Shown piece by piece: positions 54,581-62,825 of a stretch of DNA of 64,000 bases. Position 1 is the first letter of the stretch. The number at the start of each line of letters is the position of its first letter. The notes beneath the pieces were generated by a model that saw only the letters and a program-made list of their open reading frames with translations, did not search any database and had not been told where the DNA came from. The stretch is from CBDFNC01 sp965249895 (GTDB taxonomy: Bacteria > Pseudomonadota > Gammaproteobacteria > Enterobacterales > CBDFNC01). The translations under genes were made by a program, and so were the position numbers. The stretch spans positions 186,001-250,000 of the forward strand of contig CBDFNC010000003.1 of NCBI GenBank assembly GCA_965249895.1, written 5' to 3'.

Positions 54581-55898
54581 GATCCAGATCTCGTGTCATA
54601 TTCTCAACCCTGTTGCCGTGAACAATAATATTATCTTCGATACGAATACCGCCATAAGGGGTGAATTCGCTGACTTTATCCCAGTTTACGTATTTACTAT
54701 CATCGGACTCAGACAAGATCTTTAGCAAGCTAGGTATAAAGTAAAGGCCAGGTTCAATGGTAAACACCTGATTGGCTTCTATCATACGGGTACAGCGTAA
54801 AAAGCTATGCTGCTCCGGAGCGGACAGATGTGTCCCTCTTTCATCCTGCATAAAACCACCCGTATCGTGCACTTGCAAACCAAGAAAGTGGCCCAAGCCG
54901 TGAGGGAAAAAAGTGCTACTGATGCCTTTTTCCACTATGCCGTCCGCATCCAACTTCACCAGGTCAAACTGGTTTAGCAGAGCGGCAATACGGCGATGCA
55001 TATTCAGATGCAAATCAGTGTAGCGAATACCTGGACGAAGTCTGTCTGTTATGGCTAGTTGATGCTCGTTTAGCGCTTTAATTAGTTCGGCAAACTCCCC
55101 ATCCTGATAGGCATATGTACGAGTAATATCAGAAGCATAGCCATGAAATTCACCACCAGCATCAATCAAAAAGGACCTTAACGAGCTCTGAGCTACGCGC
55201 TGCCGGTTTACACTCGTATAGTGCAGGACCGCCGCATGTTCATTCAGAGCGACAATATTACCGTAAGGTACTTCGTTTTCACCCAGGCTCACCGCATTCA
55301 GGTATCTCTGGTTAATTTCGTGTTCAGACAAACCTTCATAAAAGGCCTCTTTCGCTGCTTTATGTCCGGCAACACCCACCTCAGATGCCTTACGCATACA
55401 ATATTGTTCGTAGTCTGTTTTATAGGCTCTGTGGTAGTGAAGGTAGTTCAAGACCGGCTCTGGGTTTTTATTTCCTATGGCCAGCGCTTCTGCTACTTCA
55501 ATGTGCGCACCAATATAAGCCAGATTTGCTCTATCGTACGGTAATAAATCTGCAACCTGCTCGGGGCGCTCAAGGATCTGAATATCAAAAAATTCAGCCC
55601 AGAAATCTGATGGGTATTCAGGCACAGAGTGCCAAAAGTCGACCGGCAGATAGAAAATCAGCTTGGGTTTATCTTCCCCGTTAACCAGCAACCAACAGTT
55701 TGGGTTGTCAACTACAGGAAGCCAGTGTTTAAAGTGCGGGTTCACTTTAAACGGATAAGAGTTGTCATCCAGAAATACCTTCTTTAACTGCCCAGAATGA
55801 ATAATAAGACCATCCAGCTTTTCCAGTTTTATCACTTCCCGGGTCCTGGCTTGCAATGTCTGGATATGTTGCTGGTAGATTTGTTTTAGTTCATTCAT
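54573..55898 (-). CDS. pepQ: Xaa-Pro dipeptidase
   Basis: The 441-residue protein has the pita-bread fold of proline dipeptidases. The five metal ligands are in place: D246 and D257 (LIDAGGEFHGYASDITRTY), H337 (HGLGHFLGLQVHD), E382 (TIEPGLYF) and E421 (GGIRIEDNI). It cleaves dipeptides with C-terminal proline and, in some organisms, organophosphates, using two Mn2+ ions in the cytoplasm. Length equals that of the E. coli enzyme. It is the first gene of the cluster and overlaps yigZ by 8 bp. Confidence 0.94.
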   Translation of the reverse strand: MNELKQIYQQHIQTLQARTREVIKLEKLDGLIIHSGQLKKVFLDDNSYPFKVNPHFKHWLPVVDNPNCWLLVNGEDKPKLIFYLPVDFWHSVPEYPSDFWAEFFDIQILERPEQVADLLPYDRANLAYIGAHIEVAEALAIGNKNPEPVLNYLHYHRAYKTDYEQYCMRKASEVGVAGHKAAKEAFYEGLSEHEINQRYLNAVSLGENEVPYGNIVALNEHAAVLHYTSVNRQRVAQSSLRSFLIDAGGEFHGYASDITRTYAYQDGEFAELIKALNEHQLAITDRLRPGIRYTDLHLNMHRRIAALLNQFDLVKLDADGIVEKGISSTFFPHGLGHFLGLQVHDTGGFMQDERGTHLSAPEQHSFLRCTRMIEANQVFTIEPGLYFIPSLLKILSESDDSKYVNWDKVSEFTPYGGIRIEDNIIVHGNRVENMTRDLDLA

Positions 55899-56043
55899 TT
55901 CTGGATGCCTTATGACAGCTCAATATTGGCAAGATAATATCACAGGCACTCTGAGTAAAAACAAAGCCAGTTATCAAAAACCTCTCAATAGGCGCCATAC
56001 TACATAAAGGAACTGAGAACATACATACAGGTAACGTGTTGCT

Positions 56044-56469
56044 CTAAGTGTCAACCCCAAGATGGAAGTGTAAGTAGGCTACATCTTGTTTACCCGGTCC
56101 ATTGGTCCACAAACAATAATCCTCTATTTTTCTCTCTGCCAGCAAAGTCGCCAAACAAGCCAGTAAGTCCACTATATACAAGCTATCCTGAGCTGACACT
56201 TCACCTATGTTGGGGATATCTTTTTTAGGTACTAAAATAAGGTGCTGCTTGTGTTGTGGGAAAGGGTGTTTAAACACCAGCGTTTTATCTGTCTCCAACA
56301 CCACTTTGGGGATCAGACCTGGATACTGAGGAACCACAATAGCAGCAAGCTTGCCAGCCCATAGAGCCTGGCTGTTGCAATATGACAATTGCAGAAGGTG
56401 TCTTGGTCTGGTGTCTTTGGCCAGAAAGAGGCCAAGCAGCAAACCCAAGGCGAACAGTAATAGAGACAT
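56044..56469 (-). CDS. HIT-like protein with N-terminal membrane helix and altered His triad
   Basis: The 141-residue protein starts with a hydrophobic helix (about 2-17) and continues with a HIT-like fold: KHPFPQHKQHLILVPKKDIPNI (about 67-88, read in two blocks), TNGPGKQDVAYLHFHLG (122-138). The expected H-x-H-x-H is H134-F-H136-L-G138, so the third histidine is Gly, and the protein ends three residues later. HIT enzymes hydrolyse nucleotide phosphoramidates; this member may be inactive or have another role. The membrane anchor is unusual. Monocistronic, upstream of pepQ by 145 bp on the same strand. Confidence 0.7.
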   Translation of the reverse strand: MSLLLFALGLLLGLFLAKDTRPRHLLQLSYCNSQALWAGKLAAIVVPQYPGLIPKVVLETDKTLVFKHPFPQHKQHLILVPKKDIPNIGEVSAQDSLYIVDLLACLATLLAERKIEDYCLWTNGPGKQDVAYLHFHLGVDT

Positions 56470-56537
56470 AACTTAACCAAAACAATTATTGATATAAGCT
56501 AATTATGGTCGCACCTTAGTTTTGCGCTAAAAGCTAA

Positions 56538-56784
56538 CTAGTACCCGTCCTGAAACGCTATCTTGTCATTCTCGCGCACGAGGTGGTCCGACATCTCGGA
56601 ACCCAGTGGCTTAACCGCGAGTACCGATCACGCTAAAAAACACTGGATTGCCAGGCAAGCTGACAATGACTGAGTTCGTTGTGATAGTAGTGACTAACTT
56701 TAAGCTTTCGTAAAACGACAAGCTTGGATGCTAAGAATATGACGGAAGAATAAACAAAGGAGTTCCAGGATGGGCACTAACTAG
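56538..56784. repeat. MITE-like element, copy 1 (247 bp)
   Basis: The left end CTAGTACCCGTCCTGAAACGC and the right end GAGTTCCAGGATGGGCACTA (then ACTAG) are inverted copies of each other, about 16 of 20 positions matching. Near the right end is an internal hairpin AAGCTTTCGT / ACGACAAGCTT. There is no ORF. The first ~45 bp and last ~110 bp are shared with copy 2; the middle ~75 bp is unique to this copy. Confidence 0.8.
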
Positions 56785-56835
56785 AGTCGTCAAATCAGGG
56801 TGGCATTAACGGCAAGAGTATAATTCCCCCGTAAA

Positions 56836-56859
56836 AAACCGCATGTATAAATGCGGTTT
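56836..56859 (-). terminator. Terminator of the DUF3334 gene
   Basis: The stem AAACCGCAT (56836-56844), 6-nt loop, stem ATGCGGTTT (56851-56859) is followed by a U-tract on the minus strand. It lies 17 bp past the stop codon. Confidence 0.9.
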
Positions 56860-56875
56860 AGTTTAAACGACTAAG

Positions 56876-57559
56876 TTAAATTCCCAGTTCATCCAGCAGA
56901 TCCTGATCTATATTCGAGCTAGCTGCAGGGGCTGCTTCACGTTGCTTATTGCCATTGGCCTTTTCCCTTGCAATGATTGCATCGGGATCAACATCTTCAT
57001 GGGGCTCAACATCATGTAACTGAATAAACTCAGTTTTATCCATGGACAGTTCCAGGTAGAAGATATTTCGCTTCTCCGTGGTAAAGGTCACCCGCCTTGA
57101 TTGTGGACGGTCCAGGTTGGTATCGATAGAAACAACAACCTGCTTGTTAATGGCCAACATTTTAGGCTGATTTTGGGTAATAGATGTGTGTAACTCTTTA
57201 CCAACTATGCTGGTAAAGTCACCCACGATCTGGTTCATCAACTCGCCCATCACATTACACACCTCATCAGAAGTGTGCTGAGTGGCTAGCTCTTCCTTTG
57301 GCATACCCATATGCAGCATATAATCTTCGTAGATTTCCATCGCTGCCTGTGAGGCAAAGTTGATCACTACCAGTCCAGAAAAACCGCCATCAAATAGTAC
57401 AAAACAGCCGATGTCAGGTTTCAGACACGTTTTATTAATCTTCTGCACCATGGCGGAATAATTAATGTTTTTATTAGTCGCAATGCTCAATACATCGGTC
57501 ACCGAGCGACAAAGTTTCACCAAAATGTCATCTGTTGTAACAGTTGCTGTTCTACTCAT
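56876..57559 (-). CDS. DUF3334 / CheX-like chemotaxis-related protein
   Basis: The 227-residue cytoplasmic protein contains a CheC/CheX-like fold; the family signature is visible in EVCNVMGELMNQIVGDFTSI (about 102-121), equivalent to the E-x-x-N catalytic helix of CheX phosphatases. CheX acts as a CheY-phosphate phosphatase; DUF3334 proteins of Vibrio and Shewanella are grouped beside it but their activity is not proven. The C-terminal ~45 residues are acidic and low-complexity. It stands alone with its own terminator. Confidence 0.75.
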   Translation of the reverse strand: MSRTATVTTDDILVKLCRSVTDVLSIATNKNINYSAMVQKINKTCLKPDIGCFVLFDGGFSGLVVINFASQAAMEIYEDYMLHMGMPKEELATQHTSDEVCNVMGELMNQIVGDFTSIVGKELHTSITQNQPKMLAINKQVVVSIDTNLDRPQSRRVTFTTEKRNIFYLELSMDKTEFIQLHDVEPHEDVDPDAIIAREKANGNKQREAAPAASSNIDQDLLDELGI

Positions 57560-57805
57560 TATGATTTTTCCTGAACATCTTGTTTTAAAGTGCGTTATAC
57601 AACACTAGGGACTTTAATTTCATTTTAGCTTCATCCAGTCCCAACACGTAATGGGAAGTTCTCGTAAACAAGAGGCGGCTCCTGTTTTTAGAGGACAAAT
57701 TCTCGAATGCGATTGAATTATAACCACATACATTAACAAAGAGCCATTACTTAAATAATAGTCCAGGCTTTAGCGCATAGCGCAAATAAGCGGGCAAAAA
57801 GCCGC

Positions 57806-58282
57806 TTAAAATAGCAGGATCTGGTTATCTAATTCCGCTAATAATTTAGCGAGATCTTTACCAGCAAATTCGAAAGTTACTTCAGGTAAACCAGGGGTAT
57901 AGGTCAGGGCCTGATATGCGAACAACCTTTTGTCCACCAGTAATGGGATCTGACTGTTCAGGCCGAAAGGACATAATGCACCTGGCGTACAACCCGTATT
58001 CTGCACCAGATCGTCATTACTGGCGATGCTCGGCCTTTTGCCCAGCACTTCTTTTAGTGCTTTCGCATCCAGGCGAGTGTCCATATGTGTAAGATAAACC
58101 GCAAAGCCTTGAGATTTTAAGTTCAGGAATAAACTTTTAGTTGGCTCACCTTGCCACCCCATTTCCCCTTTTATTTTCAGGTCTGTTTCGAAATCAAGAA
58201 TAGCCCGATGGCGATATTCTTGATAGCTCACGTCAGCCTTGGAAAACAAGGCTCTATTATCTTGGTAAATCTGTTCTAGCAC
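57806..58282 (-). CDS. ProX/YbaK-type aminoacyl-tRNA deacylase
   Basis: The 158-residue single-domain protein has the YbaK/ProRS-INS fold: a conserved lysine in EPTKSLFLN (about 46-54), THMDTRLDAK, the glycine block GCTPGALCPFGL (about 112-123), and a closing YTPGLPEVTFEF. Stand-alone members (ProXp-ala, YbaK) remove mis-attached Ala or Cys from tRNA-Pro; this sequence fits the ProXp-ala group best. It lies 12 bp after the ArgO-like gene, so the two are probably co-transcribed. Confidence 0.82.
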   Translation of the reverse strand: MLEQIYQDNRALFSKADVSYQEYRHRAILDFETDLKIKGEMGWQGEPTKSLFLNLKSQGFAVYLTHMDTRLDAKALKEVLGKRPSIASNDDLVQNTGCTPGALCPFGLNSQIPLLVDKRLFAYQALTYTPGLPEVTFEFAGKDLAKLLAELDNQILLF

Positions 58283-58294
58283 TTATTTCTCCAG

Positions 58295-58906
58295 TTAAAA
58301 AACCTGTGCTAAGGCAACCGCAAAGCCCAGCATGAACACGCCAACAAACCCATCGATGCAAGCCTGTACTTTCGCTTGTTTTAACCAGGGTGATAGCCGT
58401 GCAGCCACACAGGATAAGGCTAAAAACCATACCAATGATGCCAGCGCACAGCCAAGCACAAATAAATGTTGAGCCGAAGCTTCAAATTGACCGCCAAAGC
58501 TCCCAAGTACCATCACGGTATCCAGATATACATGTGGGTTTAATAAGGTGACCCCTAAGGTGATTAATAAGGTCTTTTTGCGGCTACGGATAAATTGCTG
58601 ATCATCAATAGCCGCCGGTTTCGAAAACAACGCAGCCCTTAGAGACAGTAACCCATAAACCGTAAGGAAAGCGACTCCCCCCCAGGTTAACAAGCTCCCC
58701 AACATACCGCCTGATTGGATCAATTCCGCGCCACCATATACACCGGCGCAAATCAGCAGTACATCACAAAAAATACAAATGCCCGCCACCATCAGGTGGT
58801 AGTGCTTTCTGATACCATGGGTCAACACAAATGCATTTTGCGCTCCTATGGGTATTATCATGCTAAGTCCCAAACCAAAACCCTGAAGTACAGGTAACAA
58901 ACTCAT
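58295..58906 (-). CDS. LysE/ArgO-family amino-acid exporter
   Basis: The 203-residue inner-membrane protein has six hydrophobic helices, with the family start LPVLQGFGLGLSMIIPIGAQN (two blocks), NAFVLTHGIRK, and TLLNPHVYLDTVMVLGSFGG (about 120-139), the LysE signature. Family members export arginine or lysine; the closest described type is ArgO. No lysG/argP-type regulator is adjacent. It probably forms an operon with the downstream deacylase gene. Confidence 0.85.
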   Translation of the reverse strand: MSLLPVLQGFGLGLSMIIPIGAQNAFVLTHGIRKHYHLMVAGICIFCDVLLICAGVYGGAELIQSGGMLGSLLTWGGVAFLTVYGLLSLRAALFSKPAAIDDQQFIRSRKKTLLITLGVTLLNPHVYLDTVMVLGSFGGQFEASAQHLFVLGCALASLVWFLALSCVAARLSPWLKQAKVQACIDGFVGVFMLGFAVALAQVF

Positions 58907-59036
58907 AAGACCTCCAAACCAGTAGTAGTCCTAAGATAAAAGAGAAGCTCACAAGAGGAAAACTAATTAATTTTATGCCTCATTAGAACTTCTAATAGCA
59001 AGCGTCAAAGACGTCTCATGGACTAAAGGAAATACA

Positions 59037-59552
59037 ATGATAAGAACAGCCACCCAAAGCGACTTACCCGCTATTGTAGCGATCTACAACTCCACAATAA
59101 GCTCACGTATTGCCACAGCAGATACTGAGGAAGTGAGCGTAGCAGACAAACAAGACTGGTTTAGTAGTCACTCTAGTAAGCGCCCCATATTGGTGTACCA
59201 GGAACAAGATCAGGTAAAGGCCTGGGTCAGTTTCGAAAGCTTTTATGGCAGACCTGCGTATCATTTGACTGCAGAGTTCAGCATCTATATTCATCAGGAC
59301 AAAAGAGGCTCTGGCTTAGGCTCAAAGCTGGTTAATCACTGCATCTCACTCTGTCCAGAATTAGGGCTACAGAACCTGGTGGGTTATGTCTTTTCCCACA
59401 ATAAGTCCAGCCTGGCACTACTTGAGAAATTCGGTTTCGAAAAATGGGGGGAGCTACCCCAGGTAGCCGAGATGGATAATCAGTTATACAGCCTGACTAT
59501 AATGGGAATTAAACTGTCTGAGGGTCGACACCAGACCTGCAATTTGTTGTAG
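59037..59552 (+). CDS. GNAT-family N-acetyltransferase (phosphinothricin acetyltransferase type)
   Basis: The 171-residue GNAT protein has acetyl-CoA-binding motif A at IYIHQDKRGSGLGSKLVNH (about 87-105; the R/Q-x-x-G-x-G/A loop is R-G-S-G-L-G) and motif B at NKSSLALLEKFGFEKWGEL. The overall sequence follows the PAT/YncA subgroup, which acetylates phosphinothricin, methionine derivatives or similar small amines. ATG 59037 is preceded by AAAGGAAAT. A second, broken GNAT gene follows 27 bp downstream on the same strand, but from a different GNAT subfamily. Confidence 0.88.
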   Translation: MIRTATQSDLPAIVAIYNSTISSRIATADTEEVSVADKQDWFSSHSSKRPILVYQEQDQVKAWVSFESFYGRPAYHLTAEFSIYIHQDKRGSGLGSKLVNHCISLCPELGLQNLVGYVFSHNKSSLALLEKFGFEKWGELPQVAEMDNQLYSLTIMGIKLSEGRHQTCNLL

Positions 59553-59579
59553 TAAGGCTTTACCCAACCTGGAGAACTT

Positions 59580-60106
59580 ATGGAACTTTCTAGCCAGCGG
59601 CTTATTCTGAGGCCCTATTGCGAGGCAGATATTAGCCAACAAGTAGACGCTGTCCGTGAATCCACGGAGTCAGTGGGCAAATGGTTACCCTGGTGTCAGG
59701 AAAGCTATAACGAGGAAGACGCCAAAACCTGGTTTCACCTGTGTGAAAAAAACCTGAACCTAGGGCTGTCTTATGATCTTGGGGTTTTCTGCAGACACAC
59801 CGGGCTTTAGCGTTGCTTTAACCGGGTTGGTTGGTTAAAGCAAACAACTTAGCCAGTGTCGGCTACTGGGTAAAACACACAAAACAAGGTGATGGAATCG
59901 CAGTAGAAGCTGTGCAAACCCTGGTTAAATTTGCCTTTGAGGACTTGGCCTTAACACGATTGGAAATTATTGCAGCCGAAGGCAATACAGCCAGCCGTCG
60001 GGTCGCAGAGAAATGTGATGCATTATTAGAATGTATTGCCCGAAACCGTATTATGCTAGATGGTCAACCCAGCAAAGCCGCAGTTTACTCACTGATCCCA
60101 GCATAA
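59580..60106 (+). pseudogene. Broken RimJ/RimL-type GNAT acetyltransferase
   Basis: Frame one (from ATG 59580) encodes a RimJ/RimL start: LSSQRLILRPYCEADISQQV, then DAKTWFHLCEKNLNLG up to LGVFCRHTGL and a stop at 59808-59810. Another frame continues with VKANNLASVGYWVK, GIAVEAVQTLVKFAFEDLAL, EGNTASRRVAEKCDALLE to a stop at 60104-60106. The break is near 59805-59830, where GGTT occurs three times in tandem; slippage there plus a small loss of about 8 residues would explain it. Intact homologues are about 180 residues and acetylate N-terminal or small-molecule amines. Confidence 0.82.
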
Positions 60107-60186
60107 AATCATGCCAACTTTGTGTACTCTGTGGCTGTGATAAGTGAACCACAGAGAAGTAACAGCGAAATAATGATCATCTGAAC

Positions 60187-60543
60187 TTATTTTGCCTGTA
60201 AAGCCTCACCTTCAAAACTAATACCCTGCCAACCAAACTTCATAAAGTTACGGATATTGCCATGATCACTTGCTTCAGGGTGCTGTAATACATCTTGCCG
60301 ATAATATTTGCCAAAGCACGCCAGGGTTTGCTGTTCACTCAACTGATTGATTTGGGCGAAAGCAAATATACGACAGGAGCCTTCATTAGTACCGGCTTCG
60401 TTGACCAGGCGATATTCAGCCAGGCCATTGCTGAAAGTCGTCGCCGTATAATCATAGCTTTCTGTAATTACCGCCATTACGACATCAAACTCTACGGTTT
60501 CCGCTTGATCGGCTAGCTGAATTAATAGCGCCTTCTTATCCAT
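60187..60543 (-). CDS. HopJ type III effector-like protein
   Basis: The 118-residue cytoplasmic protein is conserved with the HopJ family: DYTATTFSNGLAEYRLVNEA, EGSCRIFAFAQINQL, TLACFGKYYRQDVLQHPEAS and NIRNFMKFGWQGISFEGEAL. Despite the family name, most members are in non-pathogenic bacteria without type III secretion and have no known role. The frame opens at 60627, but ATG 60543 with AAAGGAG upstream is the better start. It lies downstream of the ADH fragment on the same strand. Confidence 0.85.
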   Translation of the reverse strand: MDKKALLIQLADQAETVEFDVVMAVITESYDYTATTFSNGLAEYRLVNEAGTNEGSCRIFAFAQINQLSEQQTLACFGKYYRQDVLQHPEASDHGNIRNFMKFGWQGISFEGEALQAK

Positions 60544-60613
60544 TGTGTAGACTCCTTTAGCTCGATAAAAAGCGCAGTTTAAAAGGTCACAGCTAATATG
60601 CCAAGGTCCGGAC

Positions 60614-61135
60614 CTAAACCAAGTCAATCACCAGCTTACCCCTGACTCGACCTAACTCGCTTAAGGCAAAGGCTTGAGGAACTTCTGCAAGGCTAAAGAA
60701 TTTTTCAATATTTACGATCACTTTCCCTTCATCTACCAAAGCGGCTATTTCGTTTAACTGCGCCCGGTTAGGCATAACGAATAGATCAATCAGCTCCGCA
60801 TGATACTTAGCCGCCAGATACTTGGCCTTATCCGTAACGCCGATAATAGCCACCAAAGCGCCACCGGGTTTAAGCACTTGCCATGAATTATCCTGCACTT
60901 CTCCCCCTATTGAGTCCAATACAGCATCCATATCGGTCACCACATCCTGAAAATTAACCTTGTGATAATCGATCACCTCATCAGCCCCCAGGGATAGAAG
61001 ATATTCATGATTAACGCCCGAAGCGGTGATCACCACATAAAGGCCTTTCGCTTTTGCCAGCTGAATTGCCAGGTGCCCCACGCCTCCGGGCCCGCATGGA
61101 TCAAGATACGCTGGCCAGCTTGGCGCAAAGCTGCT
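60614..61135 (-). pseudogene. Zinc-type alcohol dehydrogenase / quinone reductase, 3' fragment
   Basis: The C-terminal half of an MDR-family oxidoreductase: AALRQAGQRILIHAG, then after a one-base shift near 61090 GGVGHLAIQLAKAKGLYVV, DEVIDYHKVNFQDVV, DAVLDSIGG and GRVRGKLVIDLV to the stop at 60614. The N-terminal catalytic half is missing. At about 61135 the sequence passes directly into a LysR fragment on the opposite strand. It is therefore non-functional on two counts, truncation and frameshift. Confidence 0.85.
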
Positions 61136-61753
61136 ACACAGAACCACCAGGACCCTCAGTCTGACGGAAATAGACAGTAATTACTTGCGCCAATGCCGGA
61201 CTATTTTAAGCCAGGTACAAGATGCCGAATCCCAAGTAACTCAGCTACAAAGCCAACCTAAAGGCAAGTTAAGGATCAGTATGCCCTTGGTATTTGGTGA
61301 CCGGCTAACGACGCTAGCCTGCGCCGAGTTTATGGCTTTATATCCTGAAATTGAATTGGATGTGTTGTTGGATGACAGGTACGTCAACTTGGTGGAGGAA
61401 GGGTTTGACCTCAGTTTAAGGGCGACCACAACACTGGAGGATTCCAATCTAACCGCTGACCATTTCAAACGGCATCGGGCCTGGAAACCATAGAGGTGAA
61501 ACAAACCGCCAGGGCCAATAATACGTATTTTATTAAACAGTTGGTGCTGACCGGCCAAGGTATAGCCTTTCTGCCTTGCTTTACGGTAAAAGATGAATGG
61601 GCCAAAGGTGAGATTAAGTTGTTATTTGATTGCCAAACGGCTCGAACTATGAACGTCTTCGCCCTCTACCCTGAGCGTCAGTTTACGCCACCTAAGGTGT
61701 TAAAATTCATCTCATTTTTTAAGGAGTGGCGCCAGAAAAATCTCGCTAGCTAG
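61136..61753 (+). pseudogene. LysR regulator, 5'-truncated with internal deletion
   Basis: The sequence starts within the linker helix of a LysR protein (RTTRTLSLTEIDSNYLRQCR), then KGKLRISMPLVFGD, YPEIELDVLLDDRYVNLVEE and GFDLSLRATTTLEDS. After TAD the frame breaks near 61475 and resumes as GLETIEVKQTARANNTYF, TGQGIAFLPCFTVKDEW up to the stop at 61751-61753. The DNA-binding domain and about 60 residues of the effector domain are missing. It was probably the divergent regulator of the neighbouring ADH gene. The stop codon lies inside the left end of the second MITE-like element. Confidence 0.85.
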
Positions 61754-61920
61754 TACCCATCCTGAAACGCTATCTTGTCATTCTCGCGCATGTGGTGACT
61801 AACTTTAAGGTTCGCTGCAATAGTGGTGACTAACTTTAAGCTTTCGTAAAACGACAAGCTTGGATGCTAAGAATATGACGGAAGAATAAACATACGAGTT
61901 TCAGGATGAAAACTAACTAG
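61750..61920. repeat. MITE-like element, copy 2 (171 bp)
   Basis: The left end CTAGTACCCATCCTGAAACGC and the right end GAGTTTCAGGATGAAAACTA (then ACTAG) are inverted copies (about 16 of 20). From 61827 (GTGACTAACTTTAAGC) to the right end it is nearly identical to copy 1, including the hairpin AAGCTTTCGT / ACGACAAGCTT. The element supplies the stop codons of both flanking coding regions. Confidence 0.8.
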
Positions 61921-62570
61921 AGATCGGCAAACAAGTCTATTTCACTTTGCTCGTTGGTTTCTATCTGGGATTTGGCAAACTCGAAATAGTCCATAATGCT
62001 ACTGCCTTCCTTTTTATTAACTTCAAATTCGTAACTCAACATCTCTATGTGATTATTGATCATCCTATCTGCTGCTTTGATCAGCTCCATATCTATCTCA
62101 TCACCATGACGAAAGTAATACACAATGAATTCCGCAATGTTATTCACCATAAGAATGGTCTTGGTTTCCGTGGGGTTCCATACCAGAAAGTCCATCATGG
62201 GATGATGACGTACATATTTATCCACTTCCCTGCCACTAACCACAGGAATACACTGCACCTCAAACCGACCTAAATAAAAGCCCATATACAAATTAATACA
62301 AGGCCGTCTGGATTCTTTGGTGATCAGCCACTGGCCCATATGGCTCTTATTTATTTTGAGTTTTTTCAGGTTCCAGTTATGCCGCTCAAGTAATTTTCTT
62401 AACGGTGTATCGAAGCCATGACGCCCATAGGAGTTGGTGTCTTTGACAGAGCGAAACGCCATTTGAAAAACGGGGGGGATATCACCCCAGGTCCGCTGCC
62501 GCTTTTCATCATACAGGCGCTTTAAATGCAGCTCAGTATCATCGGTTTTTTGTTTGAAAGACCTATCCAT
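61917..62570 (-). CDS. Hypothetical cytoplasmic protein, 217 residues
   Basis: The soluble protein has no signal peptide or membrane helix. It is rich in His, Arg and aromatics (GDIPPVFQMAFRSVKDTNSY, GRHGFDTPLRKLLERHNW, ESRRPCINLYMGFYLGRFEV, YVRHHPMMDFLVWNP) with an acidic tail (IETNEQSEIDLFADL). I do not recognise a family; no catalytic motif can be named. Its stop codon is in the right end of the MITE-like element, so the last residues may have been changed by the insertion. It lies upstream of the acetoacetyl-CoA synthetase gene in divergent orientation. Confidence 0.6.
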   Translation of the reverse strand: MDRSFKQKTDDTELHLKRLYDEKRQRTWGDIPPVFQMAFRSVKDTNSYGRHGFDTPLRKLLERHNWNLKKLKINKSHMGQWLITKESRRPCINLYMGFYLGRFEVQCIPVVSGREVDKYVRHHPMMDFLVWNPTETKTILMVNNIAEFIVYYFRHGDEIDMELIKAADRMINNHIEMLSYEFEVNKKEGSSIMDYFEFAKSQIETNEQSEIDLFADL

Positions 62571-62825
62571 GTACTCATTAAACCTATCCAGTATCCTAAA
62601 AGGTTAACAATCCTTTCAAGGAAATAAAAGAAACGCTTTTTATCAACTGGTAATAGTCTAGTCGCTGGCGAAGAAAGGCCTAAACCCAGTAAAGCTAACA
62701 AGTCGTCAATCAGCTTTATGCTCATGTGTGTAAAAGCGCCTAAAGACCTCTATTCCTACCAACTTATTTTCCTTTTATTTCTATACTTTAGAAATATTTC
62801 CAAACGAATACTTGCTGGAGAAAAT

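Noticed and set aside
57788..57807. AAGCGG...CCGCTT inverted repeat overlapping the stop of the deacylase gene
   Set aside because: Short stem, no U-tract on the transcribed strand; too weak to call a terminator.
62522..62725. 67-codon minus-strand frame upstream of the 217-residue hypothetical gene
   Set aside because: It overlaps the start of that gene in a different frame, lacks a ribosome-binding site and shows no conserved pattern; the 62571-62825 gap is better read as a promoter region.
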